Shown here one piece after another: positions 43,933 through 56,412 of a stretch of 64,000 nucleotides of DNA. The stretch spans positions 1,428,501 to 1,492,500 of the forward strand of contig CAKJVC010000010.1 of the NCBI GenBank assembly GCA_918026815.1, read 5' to 3'. Origin of the DNA: Chalara sp. BL73. Lineage: Eukaryota; Ascomycota; Leotiomycetes; Helotiales. The position numbers and the translations under genes are program-made. How positions within the stretch are numbered: position 1 is the first letter of the stretch; each line of letters opens with the position of its first letter. The notes under the pieces are model-generated. The model was not told the origin of the DNA. It saw only the letters and a list, made by a program, of their open reading frames with translations, and searched no databases.

Positions 43933-46921
43933 TTACATAAATGTTGTTGTAGCACAGGGCTGATTAACGAGCCAACCACTCTCGTCTGGTGCCAAGTCTC
44001 GCTGAACATGAAGCAAGAACTCTCCCAGTCCATTTAAGTCCATGCCAAACTCAGGGGCTGTGTGGTTAGAAAATATGCTGGATAAGCTATCGCTCCCATT
44101 GGAGCCATTTCCATTATACCACGTGTTGCAAAGCTCGAGTTCGGCCTGTAGCCTGCCAAGGGAGTCGGTTGATGGTGAAGTGATTGGATGACCGTCTCCT
44201 TCTGCGACATTTATTTCGCTTTCAGTGCCGAGATTTATAGATCCTTGTCGATCCGGGGGGTTTGAAGGTGGTATAAAAGGGTCAAAAGTCCATGACCGGA
44301 ATTGGTCGAAATGAGATGTAGCAAAATTCAGGCTTCCTTCCGGCAAAACATCCGTGTTTGGCTCCGCAGTCAACAGACGATCACTAGTGTTGTCAGGACA
44401 AATGGGCTGATGCTCACCCGCATTAGGGGCAGTTCTGTCAGGACGTGGCTTGCCCTGATTCTGCTGTTTACGCTTCCTCTGTCGGTTTTCCCACTTGTCC
44501 AGGAATTTCCGAACAACCCGTGCGCAGCGTTTCGCGGCCTCTAGTTCAATCTGGTCGAAGATTTTCATGCTGAGTTCGCAAAAGCTCACGAGATCCCTTC
44601 GTTCTTTGGTCTCCGCCCGTGACACTGAGTCTTGGGTAGCCGGCGGCGAGGTTGCTGTTTGGCTTGCATTGCTTCCGTTATCCTCCTCGATCATCCTCGT
44701 CAACAATACGAGCGTCGACTGCAAGCAATAAAAACAATAATAGCTCCACCGTCTCAAGCTCGGTGCGAGGTTGAAGAGGGCGTGAATGTGACTGATCATA
44801 TCACACGCTGCGTCGATACATGAGGCTTTGTACAGGTCTTCTTGCTGCTTGTACTGGTAAGAGCTGTGATCGCTAGGTTCAGCCGGAGATTTATATAGGA
44901 AACTTCGCAATAAGATTATCATAGCTAGGTTGTAGTCTAAGCGGTCGAGATTTAGTCAGATTTAGTAAGATGAATGGGGAAACAGGAGACAAATCTAATG
45001 GATGATTACACTCACGGATACGTAAGCTGCTAAGCTGTCTTGCCCTCCAACTATATGGTGCGTGTTTTGTTGTAGAATCCAGCCCTTGTACGTCGTAAGA
45101 GAACTGAAGGTGGGCGGGTAAGGATGCGTGCCACTGTAGCAGTTCCTCTCGGTGGGTCTTTATCAACGACATTTCCGTTAAGGTGTCCACGCTTTCAGCC
45201 TCTCTTGGACCGTTCACCTTCAATATAGTTAGATTAGCAGCCCGTTGCGCAAAGGCTTCAAGATAGCTGCACGTACAAACTTCAATATCCGCATAATCAC
45301 GATCGCAATTTCTGCCAATGGTTGGATGAAATCCACAGGAGATGGTTCCACAGGTCCATTTCTGCCAGCAATCTGGTGAAATCATCAGCTATGATGCATT
45401 TAGGTCCCACCGGGCATACCTGACTACTTGGATACCCAATTTCCATTTCACACGTCCTAATAGACATCGGTCGGCCCGAGTCCAAACTGAGTTCGACTTC
45501 TTGAACATATATCATCCACCAAGTACATCTGGCCTCCTCGGCGTCGAATACTGGTGAGCCGTAATTTGATCTAATATTTAAGCCGATCGAAAAAGCTAGT
45601 CGGGTAGCGATACCAGCAAGGTTATATGCCACTAAAATCATCTCCGCGGTCAGCCTAAATCAATTTTGGGAGGCGAGACTGACGACTCGGCTTGATGGTA
45701 TGTTGCGCGTATGCACCCTATCTGATCTGTTAGCATGCGCAGGGTGGGGGATCGCAAACAGAAAGGAAACGGACCAAGAGCATAGCCGCTTGGACCAGTT
45801 CAAGGTTCACGGCATCCAGCATGCGGCCGAGTATTTCTTGGGCTTGTGCAAAGTACCACGATGCCCATGATGAGTTGTCGTCCCTCTCGTCTTCATACAA
45901 CGCACCAAGTGCTAAAACTGCATATAGCAGGCACAAGAACTGCTGTCTGTTGTGGCCGCCTTGGGTTAGCACATGCAATCTGTTGTCCCTGAAAATGCTC
46001 CTCAATGCACTGTACTTTGTTTTGAATTTGCTAACGTCAAATATTGGAATGAAGATGTGAATAGTGCGGAAAAAGCTCTCGACATGTCGATCGGTCACGT
46101 CGCTCCGCAGGCGGCGATGCTGACCAAGAACTACATTAGATGGCAACACATAGTCACAAACTCCTGTCAGGTCGTTCAAATCCAGGCTCTCCGTCTCCTG
46201 GCTGCGATCACCAACAGGCATCCGGTGGCCAATACGCATTCGCTTCCGCAGCGGCACAGGATCGGCGCATGCTTCAAGTTGTTGGATTCGTTTTCCAAGA
46301 GAAGAGGCGACTACAAAAGTTGAGGTTTGCCCTTTGCAAAATGAGATAGTGTAATAGTCATGCGGGATTATTTGATTTACCATAGTACTCGAAACATCCC
46401 GTTTGTGGGTTTAGCTGAGCAAGACAGCTGGACTGAGCCGCATGTACTGGGTTTCTGCTCTTCACTAGAAAGAATCATCTTCAATTCTGTCATCCATCCA
46501 AAGAGTGCAGCACACAGCACTCACCTCGCGCCAAGTCGGGTGATCCAGAGAGGCTTCGCTGCTTCATAGATTGTTCCAACTGGTCAATGCGAGAGAGCAC
46601 AAGATCTAGCTTGCTAGGACGATGTGTGAGCAGGTAACAAGAGCAGATGATGGCAAGCACATACTCTGCCAGCGCATCAGTGCCTCCTAAAGGCGCGAGC
46701 GCGAAGACACAATTCTGGCCCTTTTTCGAACACTTATTACATGGCTGAACGCCATCACACTGTCGCAGGCCCGGGGTTAGATGAAGACAAAGGTTTTAGA
46801 TGGAGAGGGGAGCTAGCGATCGCACCTTGACTCGTTTCTCGCGACAACGCTCACAAGCCCCCGGCGTCTTTTTCCGCAGCGATCTCGAGATATTTGGGTC
46901 TGAAGTGGGCGTGTGCGACAT
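43933..46921 (-). CDS. Zn2Cys6 transcription factor with fungal-specific regulatory domain
   Basis: Multi-exon minus-strand gene. Exon 1 (46921-46826) and exon 2 (46759-46665) encode a perfect C-x2-C-x6-C-x5-C-x2-C-x6-C zinc cluster (ACERCREKRVK, CDGVQPCNKCSKKGQNC). Exon 3 (46613-46525) carries the linker and coiled-coil LVLSRIDQLEQSMKQ. Exon 4 begins at 46310. Later exons (from about 45660; 45361-45277; 45217-45016; 44924-43933) carry the fungal-specific TF domain: FFRTIHIFIPIFD, NLAGIATRLAFSIGLN, CTWWMIYVQEVELSLDSGRP, EELLQWHASLPAHLQF, then a long acidic/Asn-rich tail. Oddity: in the exon that would precede TAEMILVAYNLAG, the only frame I can join contains a TGA at 45660-45662. Either that exon is misread or the gene is interrupted. 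It diverges from the P450 across 446 bp and is the likely pathway regulator. Confidence 0.78.
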
Positions 46922-47367
46922 TGGGTCACGGCGAACGCTTAGGGATAGCCCTTCCAGTAGGGTGACGAGGATGAGTGATTGGCAAAGTATTATTTTCTCA
47001 ATAGATGTGTTGGGCGCCCATGATTATACTCAACACCAGAAAGCGCGCACGAGAATTGGGGTTACAAGAACGGGCGGCTGAAGGAAGGAAAGATGGGTGA
47101 GCACCGGAGGGAGCTTACCGGCCTCGGTCTAGTGCGGTGAACCCCGCCTTGTCGGTTTGTTTCCCCACGATCTGGCATGAATCCCCGGCAAGTGCTAGTG
47201 AAACCCTCGCGGAACTTCCCTTCGTCGAACAATCCGCGTCAAAGTCAATTTGGCGAGATGGTGAATGCGACAGATTATGGCGGTCGAGTCGGTCTGGAGG
47301 ACTCCAGATATAAACCTGGAGCGTTTCCTTGCCAGATGGCCTCCGTCCTGTTTCGTGTTCAGTAAAC
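46922..47367. promoter_or_regulatory. Shared promoter between the Zn2Cys6 gene and the P450
   Basis: This 446-bp gap holds several CGG triplets of the kind bound by Zn2Cys6 dimers: an inverted CGG-N10-CCG at 47105-47120, a direct CGG-N7-CGG at 47125-47137 and a direct CGG-N6-CGG at 47281-47292. A TATAAA box lies at 47309-47314, 54 bp upstream of the P450 ATG. Binding by the adjacent factor is inference. Confidence 0.5.
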
Positions 47368-49364
47368 ATGGCGGGCACAACAGGAGCTCTACTCAGCGTC
47401 TTGGCTACCTCCCTCGTTACGCTGGGCCTCTTTCGATATGCCTTAGCTACACGCAGATCGGCATCTCTCCCTCCTGGACCCCCGACCGTTCCATTCCTTG
47501 GTGGGATTCAACGTCCTTACGGTATTATGATAGGAAATCTAATCTTCGTCACAGGAAACCTGCACCAAATGCCAGCCACGAAAGGATACCTCAAGTTCGT
47601 GACCTATCCATCCCTACCGCATTCTCCGGGAACCTATTAACAATAGTCTTCTCTTAGGTTTCAAGAATGGTCGCGAATATACGGACCTATCTTTTCCCTT
47701 AAATTGGGGCCCGGAAACCTAATCATCCTAAACTCGCCACAAGCGGTGAGAGAGTGTGCATCATCTTCGAAATTGTCTCTTTACAGTGTTGACTAGATAT
47801 CCAGCCTTTTCGACAAACGCGGTGCAATTTATTCTAGTAGAGCTCCAAACCATATTGGTGCCGAGCTTATTACCCGCGATAACACGCATCTCCTTCTGAT
47901 GCCTTACGGCCCTGAGTGGCGGCGACAAAGAAAAGTATACCAGTCGATCCTCAATGTTACTGCAGTCACATCCTATCAACCTCTCCAGGCAGCTGAGGCT
48001 GTCCTCACACTGAAGCAACTTTCGGAGACCCCCGAGAGATACTATGATCATATTCGCCGCTACTCCACCGCCGTCATTCTCTCGTCGGTCTTTGGTATTC
48101 GCGGTCCGCAGTTCGAGCATCCAAATATTCAACGGCTTTATCATGTTCAAGACCAGTTTACAGCCATTCTAGAGACGGGGGCCACGCCTCCAGTTGACAT
48201 ATTCCCGATATTAAAGTTACTGCCTACAGTCATGGCACCTTGGCGCAAGTGGGCCTTGAAAATCCGTGCTGAACAGCGACAACTTTATTTCGAGTTGCTT
48301 CAAAATGCAAAGGATCGAATAGAACGAGGGGTACATAGAAAATGCCTTATGGATGAGCTGCTGCAAGAGACACAGAAAGAAAGACACGGCTTAGATGACG
48401 AGCACGTTGCCTACATTGGGGGTGTGCTCATGGAAGGAGGCTCCGACACAACTGCTTCCACCCTACTTTCTTTCTTGTTGGCTATGGTCAAATATCCACG
48501 AGTCCTGAGGAAGGCTCAGGAGGCTGTGGACAAAGCTTGTGGCACCAACAGGTCGCCAACTTTTGACGACCTCAAGAATTTGCCCTATATAGGAAATTGT
48601 GTCAATGAGGTGAGTATGGTCAGGGGTGTGTGTCGGTTTCAATATGCTCAAAGTACTCAGGCTCTGCGATGGCGACCCGTTGCTGCAGGTGGCATCCCAC
48701 ACGCTCTCATTCAAGGTGCGTAACTCTAGTCCTTTAGCCAAATATTTCTAATCTAAAGCAGATGACACCTATAATGACTATCATTTCCCGAAAGGCTCAA
48801 TTTTTGTAGCGAATACATGGTACACTCTATAAGACAGGTGCAGTGCACCTTATAAATTTCTGGTCCGCTAACAATGGTGCCAACTAGGGCAATTCAACAC
48901 AATCCTGAATATTACGATCAACCGGACGAATTCATCCCCGAACGGTTCGAACAAGACGAATATGGCTATAAGAAGGGTCTTGAAATCCCAGACGGACTCC
49001 GTACAACATATGCATTTGGGGCTGGAAGACGTATTTGTCCCGGCCTACATCTTGCAGAGAATTCTCTAGTGAGTTGGCCATCATAGATACTTTAATCAGC
49101 AGTTAGTCATGCGTAATTTAGTTGATCAACGTGAGCAAACTTGTCTGGGCATTTAACATGGTGCCTGGAAAAGACCCTGAGACTGGTAGGCAACTATCTA
49201 GTGGAGAGATTCGGGATTCGGTGGAAACTGAATGGACAAATGGTTTCCTCACCGCACCAAAACCATTCCCTATTAAGTTGAACGTGCGATCTGCATGGCA
49301 TCAACAGACTATTGATCGCGAGTCCAGCGAGGCCCAAGAACTTTTCAAAGGCTACGAAGACTAA
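47368..49364 (+). CDS. Cytochrome P450 monooxygenase (group I E-class), complete
   Basis: Eight exons (47368-47500, 47555-47594, 47658-47745, 47797-48609, 48661-48715, 48762-48819, 48888-49068, 49122-49364) join to 536 residues. The order is: N-terminal membrane anchor (LLSVLATSLVTLGLFRYALA), proline hinge SLPPGPP, C-helix PEWRRQRK, I-helix GGVLMEGGSDTTAS (oxygen-binding, residues 296-308), K-helix ExxR at 358-361, PERF-type IPERFEQDE, and haem loop FGAGRRICPGLHLAENS with the axial cysteine at 446. The protein should sit on the ER membrane and use a P450 reductase. It may be related to the O-methylsterigmatocystin-oxidoreductase-like group, but the substrate cannot be read from sequence. All splice sites are GT-AG and all motifs are intact, unlike the relic at 38.1 kb. 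It lies divergent to the regulator and upstream of the FAD monooxygenase. Confidence 0.92.
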
Positions 49365-50224
49365 GCTAAGCTCTCAATGAGTTTCGATTCAATGCATACA
49401 ATATATATTGCTTTGGCTCAATCGGAATTTTCACCGGCTCCAAATGAAAATGCAAGCAGTTGTCCTGCTGTGTTCGGCAGGGTCACAGTTACTAGGCCAT
49501 TAGATACGGAATGGTTAGTACAAGGAACGGTTATGATTGAGACCCTACGGCTGTAGCACATAAGTATGTGTGACCGGCTGCTCGGAAGAGTATACGTTTG
49601 AAAACATAAAATGTTTAAGTTTTAGTATAAGAACCAAATTAGACTACGTACGATCAGAACCTTCTCCATGCGCTGTAAATTTAGTTACTGTACTGGCAAC
49701 TTGTAAGCGAAACTATTTGTTATGCATGAATTCAATCCTTGGTTAGCGTAGTGACAAGACTTGGCGTTTGTATTTCGTATGCACGGTCTTAATCCACGCA
49801 CCGAGACTAGTGGTGGTTCGGACATCCCGCGAGCCAATTGGACAGCTGAACTTGTAGTAATGTGGTCCACTCACTAGTCATGGTCACTGTTGAAAGGGAA
49901 AATAAGTTCAATTCGCCATGGGGTTTCCCATTGTCGAAATTTGAAACTTAGCCTGAATGGTAACGCAACATGTCATTCAAGGTAGCCAACCGGCTCGGAT
50001 CGAAAAGGCAAAACCCAACATCTTGGCTTCTGCAAAGCAACCATTCTCATAATCTACAAGCATCGACACCATAAAGTAGACTCTTCCCCAACCTCTCCTC
50101 TGTCAGGGCCCTAAGACGGCTTCAATGTCGATGTTAATTCTCTTCTCGATTTGAGTTAAATCTTTCAGATTGGTCCTCGCCAAAAAAGACTCTAATCAAC
50201 GTGTGTTTGCCATTCAGTCACGGG
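49365..50224. other. Intergenic, upstream of the FAD monooxygenase
   Basis: 860 bp with no gene recognised. A short minus-strand frame at 49685-49870 is not supported. The CCGGCTCGG at about 49989 is the only CGG pair noticed near the downstream promoter. Confidence 0.4.
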
Positions 50225-52798
50225 ATGGAGCATTGTAAGGTCGACGTGTTGGTTATTGGAGCCGGGCCATCAGGGTGCGTACAGATTCCTTCGCCTTCTG
50301 GAATGCGGTGCAGTTAAATCGGGTAAGATGCTGATGCGGTGCCTAGGCTTATGCTCTGCACATGGCTGGCACGATTAGGTATAAAGACTCGACTCATCGA
50401 CAAACGCCATAATAGAATAAATAGCGGGTACAGCTTCCGGAAACGAGTCGCAGCTACGATTAGCAAAGACTGACATGTCGCAGGCAAGCCGATGGGCTCC
50501 AAAGCAGAACATTTGAGGCAGGGACAGATTCTCAATCCTGACAACATGATGCAAGTCTGACATTCGAAAAGATTCTCGATTCCATGGGTATTGGCCAGGA
50601 CATCTGGCGCGAGGCAAACCATATGCTGGAGATCCGCTTTTGGGTACGTTTTCGTATTGGGGATGTATTTAGGGCTAATATTGGCCAGAACCCAGACAAA
50701 GACAACCGTTTATATCGGTCGGATATGATAGTCGACACCATGCCTGGAATTAGCCGATTTCAGCAAGCAACACTTCACCAAGGTCTGAAAGCTCTGCATA
50801 TTGGTCTCAGGCGTTTGCTGACTCCGCACAATCAGCACGAATCGAAGATTATCTTCTCAAGTATATTAGTCAATACAGTGATATGGCTGTCGAATATGGC
50901 AAAATGCCCGAATCTCTCTACATAGATGCTGAAAATGCCGAGAACGACGAAGAATTCCCTATTTCGGTCACCGTTCGGCAGCTGCCCACAGAAGCGAATG
51001 TCATTCCCAAAGGTATTACCAACGGATCGTATATTTCCAATGGTATTACCAACGGATCGCATATTGCCAATGGTATTACCAACGGATCGCATATTCCCAA
51101 TGGTATGTTCCGAAGCAACCTCACTGCGGACAACACAGACTCCGTCTTAGCTGCTGCAAAAGCCAATGAGGCTTCGCAGACAGAAACTATCCACGCAAAA
51201 TATGTTGTTGGCTGCGATGGGGCTCATTCTTGGACTCGTCGACAGATCGGATGCGTTATGGAAGGGGAACAAACCGACTTCATCTGGTGAGCGAATTCAT
51301 GCCTCTTAAATCTACAGACCAGGCTAACACAGCATGTAGGGGTGTGCTCGACATTGTTCCAATCACCGATTTCCGTATGCCGTTACGCCCCCTCGCTTCG
51401 GCCTGCTCTAACATTATTCCTCAGCTGATATCAGATACCGCTGCGCAATTCATTCCGCATCTGGTAGCATGATGATTATTCCAAGAGAGAACAAATATGT
51501 CCGGCTATACATTCAAGTGAGCGAGGTTGCCGAGGATGGACAACCGGTATGTGTTGTGCTATTCTGTAGCCGTACGACTTTCGCTAACCTACTGACAAGC
51601 TCGACCGTTCCAAGATTAATCAAGACACACTGCTGCGATCAGCGCAAAAAATTCTTGCGCCTTACAAGCTTACCTACAAGCACTGCCACTGGTGGACAGC
51701 ATACCGTATTGGTCAACGAGTCGGCTCCCAGTTCTCTGCATATGACAGAGTTTTCCTCGCCGGAGACGCTGTGCACACTCATAGCCCGAAGGCGGGCCGG
51801 GGTATGAACATTAGTATGCACGACAGTGAGCATCTCCAGGTTCAGCTGTATAGGACACACCACTAAATTATTGCATAGCATACAACCTGGGCTGGAAGCT
51901 CGCTCACGTTATCAAAGGCCAATCCAGCAGGTCGTTGTTGGCAACCTATACCTGCGAACGGCGTCAAATCGCTCAGGAACTCATCAACTTTGATCACCGG
52001 TTCGCTCAGCTTTTTTCTGGGCGCCCCTCAAAGGACCTTCTTGACGAAGAAGGCATCGACCTGAGGACCTTTAAAGACGTCTTCGATAAAGGAAACTTGT
52101 TCGCGAGTGGCACTGCCGTCGACTATGCCACAAACCTGATTGTTGCAAAAGATCCTGAGCATCAAGCAGATGCCCTTACCTACAAACAAAATTGCGACGC
52201 TCCTTTTCTTGGGAAGCGCGTTGAAAGCATCCCATGTATCCTGACTGGTAAACAACATCTGGCAACAAGAATACCCATCGGCATGCGGATGCCGAGCTAC
52301 AAGGTCCTAAATCAATCCGATGCCCGACCATGGCACCTGCAAGAACTCATATCCGCTAACGGGACATGGCGGGTCATAGTATTTGCGGGGGATCTTCTAG
52401 ATCCGGCACAGTTTGGACGATATGTAGCTCTTGGGAAAACCCTGGGCTCGGCGGGGTCATTTCTACACAAATATACCCCGAAGTCAGCTTCCTTCGACTC
52501 TGTTTTCGAGGTCCTCACGGTCCACTCGGCACCGAGGGCAAGCATAGAGCTCCTTTCGCTTCCTGAGGTGTTCCATCCGTATAACGAGGAGTACGGATGG
52601 GACTATTCGAAGGTATTCGTTGATGACGTATCCTACCACGAGGGTCACGGCCACGCATACAAGAACTATGGCGTCGACCACCACACGGGATGCATAGTAG
52701 TGGTGAGGCCAGATCAGTACGTGAGCTGGATCGGAGAGTTGGAAGATCTGCCGGACCTAGAGAGGTTTTTTGGAGCGTTTATGAAGGCTCAGAGATAA
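50225..52798 (+). CDS. Phenol 2-monooxygenase-like FAD-dependent hydroxylase
   Basis: Ten exons (50225-50274, 50347-50427, 50484-50517, 50572-50643, 50689-50782, 50836-51286, 51340-51374, 51425-51546, 51600-51825, 51879-52798) give about 694 residues. FAD-binding landmarks are the N-terminal GxGxxG ([12 protein letters not shown], 9-20), the DG motif [17 protein letters not shown] and the GD motif [19 protein letters not shown]. The C-terminal 180 residues form the thioredoxin-like dimerisation domain of phenol hydroxylases. The enzyme would use NADPH and O2 to hydroxylate a phenol ortho to its OH group. Oddities: the 50518-50571 intron must start with GC rather than GT (GC-AG intron or a mutated donor), and exon 6 contains three 30-bp repeats (51012-51101). 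It is placed head-to-tail after the P450, consistent with consecutive oxidation steps. Confidence 0.9.
51012..51101 (+). repeat. Three in-frame 30-bp repeats within the monooxygenase gene
   Basis: Units at 51012-51041, 51042-51071 and 51072-51101 encode [20 protein letters not shown] and [10 protein letters not shown]. They lie between the core sheet of the FAD domain and the DG motif, probably in a surface loop. Confidence 0.9.
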
Positions 52799-54439
52799 AG
52801 AAGGACGCAAAATTGTCCGACGTCGTTTTGCTAGTGGCTGAGACGTTGCGATTTTCAACGGGCAAAGGTGACCGCAGTCACACGGCATGGGCTGAGGAAG
52901 CGGGTGATAGGCAGCGCTGATATTGTATTTCATTGATATTGTACGGTACAGGTTTGATACATAGATGCATGGCACAGCTGAAGGACTACTAATCACATCG
53001 ACGATTATAAATCTTGTACCAAAGAGCCTGAAAAGATGCCTACATCCCAAAGCAGATGTGAAGCCCACTATTAAAACCGCTTAGCAAGAAGCGGGGCCCC
53101 ACGGGATGCTGTAGTTTCCTCTCTGATTTTAATAGCTGGACGATTGACCAACATCCAGCAATTCTTCTTCCCTAGGCCACCAACCACTTCGTCCGTACGT
53201 TTTGAACCCCATGTCTGACGCCCATTCGCGCCTCGCCAGCCCTACTGTAGAAACGGATCAAAGCCGGTACACCAAGTGGATGGAGTCCCAAGTTTCGGCT
53301 AATGGTTTCCGAGCACGCGGGATATCCGGGATATCGCTTCCACACAGATACAGCACAAATTCCAGAGCAAGGCAAGGCCAGGAAGCCCACAGCCACTCAC
53401 AGCCCACGACGAAATCTACGCTTCGCCTCCAACCATATGCTTCTCTCCAGCTTGCACTCCGCAGCCCTCTATCGAGTCTCCACCTTCCCCAGGCCTTAGG
53501 GCGTTTGCCCACACTGGTCAACCGATGGATCTGGGAGAATGGATCCAATGAGCTTCCCACCCCTGCCGACACCTATCTCAATCATAGGCTTCGGATAAGC
53601 AGAATAGCACAGAGTCTGTCAAGTCATTAACAAGCTCTGCGGGGAACGGTTGCCACCTCGGCCTCTTCCCTTGCCGACCACAAATCTCGTTAGTTTCCAT
53701 CTTCGCGGAATTTCCGGTTCTCAGAAATGGCAACAGCCGCAAGAGTGGATCCTTAGCGAACAAAACGCCACTTTTTAACTAGGGTCCCCCATTAGGCTCA
53801 GCCCTAAGGTCCGAGAATCTGTGCCTCTACTTTCACCTACCCCTAATATTTCAGCATTCTAGGGTAGTTTTGACCTAAAATAGGCCCGTGAGTAAAGTAT
53901 TTTTCATGAGTACAAATGCTTACTGCTAGGATAAAAGCTAGTAATATCAAGTTTAACAGTAGCCTTTGTTTTTAAAACTCTACTTAACATTACTTGTAAT
54001 TCCCATATAACTTTGCTAGCAGGTATTCGTAATGATCTAGCAAGGAATAATAAGCTGGTTCCAAGGATACTAGCCAACAGAAAGCCCCCGGAAACTCGCT
54101 TAACCCTAGAATCATGAAATATTAAAGAAGGGGGGGGTAGTAGATTATCTTCTCCTTACGGCTGGCTTACGAACCGTGTGCTCCCTGGCTGATATGCAAC
54201 AACATTAGAAGAGTTAATAACAGCCATTCTTAGAGCACGGCAATTACCAAGGCAAAACGTCCCGGCTAACATAGAGGACTCGCAGTGGTAAATAAGTGCC
54301 TTGGGACCCCAGAAGTCAATTTTTATAAATGTGGATGATTTCCTATCGAGCTTTTTCTACGCTACATCGTTCTAATCCGAGCTGAAGAAGATAGAGTAAT
54401 ACGCCGCGCAAGTAACTTACTGATATCTATACTCCAAAA
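52799..54439. other. Intergenic
   Basis: 1.6 kb without a supported gene. A 142-codon open frame from 53202 (ATG at 53211) is Ser/Arg/Leu-rich, with no domain and an overlapping frame on the other strand; I judge it random. The part from 53870 to 54110 is AT-rich. The MFS gene promoter should lie at the right end. Confidence 0.4.
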
Positions 54440-56297
54440 ATGTCTCCATCTGATGCTATCGAGCCAGTAATCGCTCCTGGCGGGGAAACATTGGGTACCC
54501 TTCGCTTGAGGCACGAGGCGACCCAGGAGATTATTCTTGTGCCAGCTCCATCGCAGGATCCAGCCGATCCTCTCAACTGGTTCGTTGAATCGCCGACGTT
54601 GAAAGGCCGTGACTTTTGGGCTCTAATATATTCTGATAGGCCGACCGCATACAAATATTACGTAGCAGGGCTCATATCATGGGCAATCTTCCTTTGCACA
54701 TTCTTCACGTCGGGGCCAGCTATCACGATCCCCCAAATGACGATCGACTTCTTCGGTCCCCCTGGCCCCTCTTTTTTGCATAACGTCGCAAAAACGGCGT
54801 ACTTCTTCACCGTCACAGCTCTTATGATGGGGGTCAGCAACCTTATTTGGGCCCCGTTGATGGTGAAGTATGGAAGGCGGCCAGCCTACATCGCTTCATT
54901 CACTCTCTACGCCGCAACCTCTATCTGGTCCGCGGTTGCGGACAGCTATTCCACAATGCTGGTTTCGAGAGCCCTGATGGGCTTCGCGGCAGGGGCGGGC
55001 GAAGTTCTCGGACCCCTCACGATTTCTGACATATTCTTCGTTCATCAGCGCGGGACAATGATGGTGTAGGTCTGCCAGGCGCCCGCAACCATTGCGTTAA
55101 ACTACTGCTGATCATGAGTCAATTTACAGGTTGTACACTTGCATGTTAAACTTTGGGTCCTCTCTCGGTACTGTTATTGCCGGGCTCATCACAATTAACA
55201 GGTCCTGGAGGGTGGTGTTCTGGGTGTCGTTTGCCTTCACAGGGGCGACCGCTATCTTGATGTTCCTCACACTGCCAGAAACACTCTACATTCGTAATGC
55301 GGCGAACTCCACGGACACTGGTGATGCCAACAGCAAACAAGAGATTGGTGGAGAGTACAGGATTGAAGATGTGCTTACAGACCAACTACAGCAACGCGTT
55401 GGAAAACGGCCCAGTTTCATGGAGATTGTGTCCACGCCGCCATTTAAGCAATTCACTAACGAGCCTGTTTGGAAGGTTGCCTTGCGTCCCATCATCTTAA
55501 TCTGTCTGCCATCTGTGCTTTGGGCTTCTCTTGTCCTGTCGGTTGTCGTTGGATTCCTTGTCGCAATCTCATCAAATTTGGCTACTGCGTTCTCGCTGAC
55601 ATATAATTTCTACACGTGGCAGACAGGGCTCTGTTTGATATCCGGAGTAATTGGTTCCATCATTGCCATCTTCTTTGGAGGATATCTTTCTGACGCCTGC
55701 GCCGATTATCTAACCCGGAGGAATGGTGGTATCAGGGAGCCTGAGATGCGATTGCCCTTACTGGCCATAAGCTTAATCACCGGGCCCCTTTCTCTCGTTC
55801 TGTACGGAGTGGGTATAGGAAATCAGCTTCACTGGATTGTTCCAGTCATTGGTCTCGGCCTTTGTAGGTTTCCACGCCTGATGACGGAGTAGTTCAGACT
55901 AACAATTGTCGAAATGAGTGACCTTCACCATCGTTCAAGCAGCCAATATATCGGTCGTTTACATGATTGATTGCTACCGCCCTATAGCTGGAGAGATAAC
56001 GGTAACGCAGTATGCCTTTAAATGTAAGATTTTGGCTCACTTTCTCATCCTTGAATATAATGTGCTAAGATTATTGCAGCTCTCATCGGCTTCCTGCTCA
56101 GCTTTTATACAAACCCGTGGATCGAGCAATCTGGATATGCTGTTGCATTCGGGGAAATGGCGGCTATTTTTGGTGCGGTCTTGCTGGGAATGATACCTTT
56201 CTACTTCTATGGAAAGACGTGGCGAAGAATATCGTGGAATTGGCCGGTTGTACAGAAGTTAGCATATTGGCATTCAGATCGAGATGTTGGAGAATGA
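54440..56297 (+). CDS. MFS transporter (DHA1-like drug/metabolite exporter)
   Basis: Four exons (54440-55065, 55130-55863, 55919-56023, 56080-56297; introns 64, 55, 56 bp) give about 560 residues. A cytosolic N-terminus with DPADPLNW leads to twelve predicted helices in two halves. Family signatures are the loop 2-3 motif WAPLMVKYGRRPAY and the motif-C-like RALMGFAAGAGEVLGPLTIS in helix 5, with a central loop of about 80 residues (GEYRIEDVLTDQ...). The C-terminal half has NISVVYMIDCYRPIAGE, typical of fungal DHA1-type exporters. It should sit in the plasma membrane and export a small molecule by proton antiport, a fitting last member of the neighbouring P450/monooxygenase group. The first donor is GT|GTAGGT; using the GT two bases earlier would break the frame. 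Confidence 0.9.
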
Positions 56298-56412
56298 GTG
56301 TACCCACTGCGGATGCTACAAAATACAAAGGCTGTGTAGAAGAGTAAAATATGTGTATGGATATAAAGGTAAAAGACAAGTTATTCTTTTGAGGGAATCT
56401 GACTATGTAAAC

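Noticed and set aside
53202..53630. A 142-codon open frame between the monooxygenase and the MFS gene
   Set aside because: Composition biased to Ser, Arg and Leu, overlapping frames on the opposite strand, no recognisable family.
41074..56297. Polyketide, peptide or terpene biosynthetic cluster
   Set aside because: No synthase, cyclase or prenyltransferase sequence is visible in or near the block.
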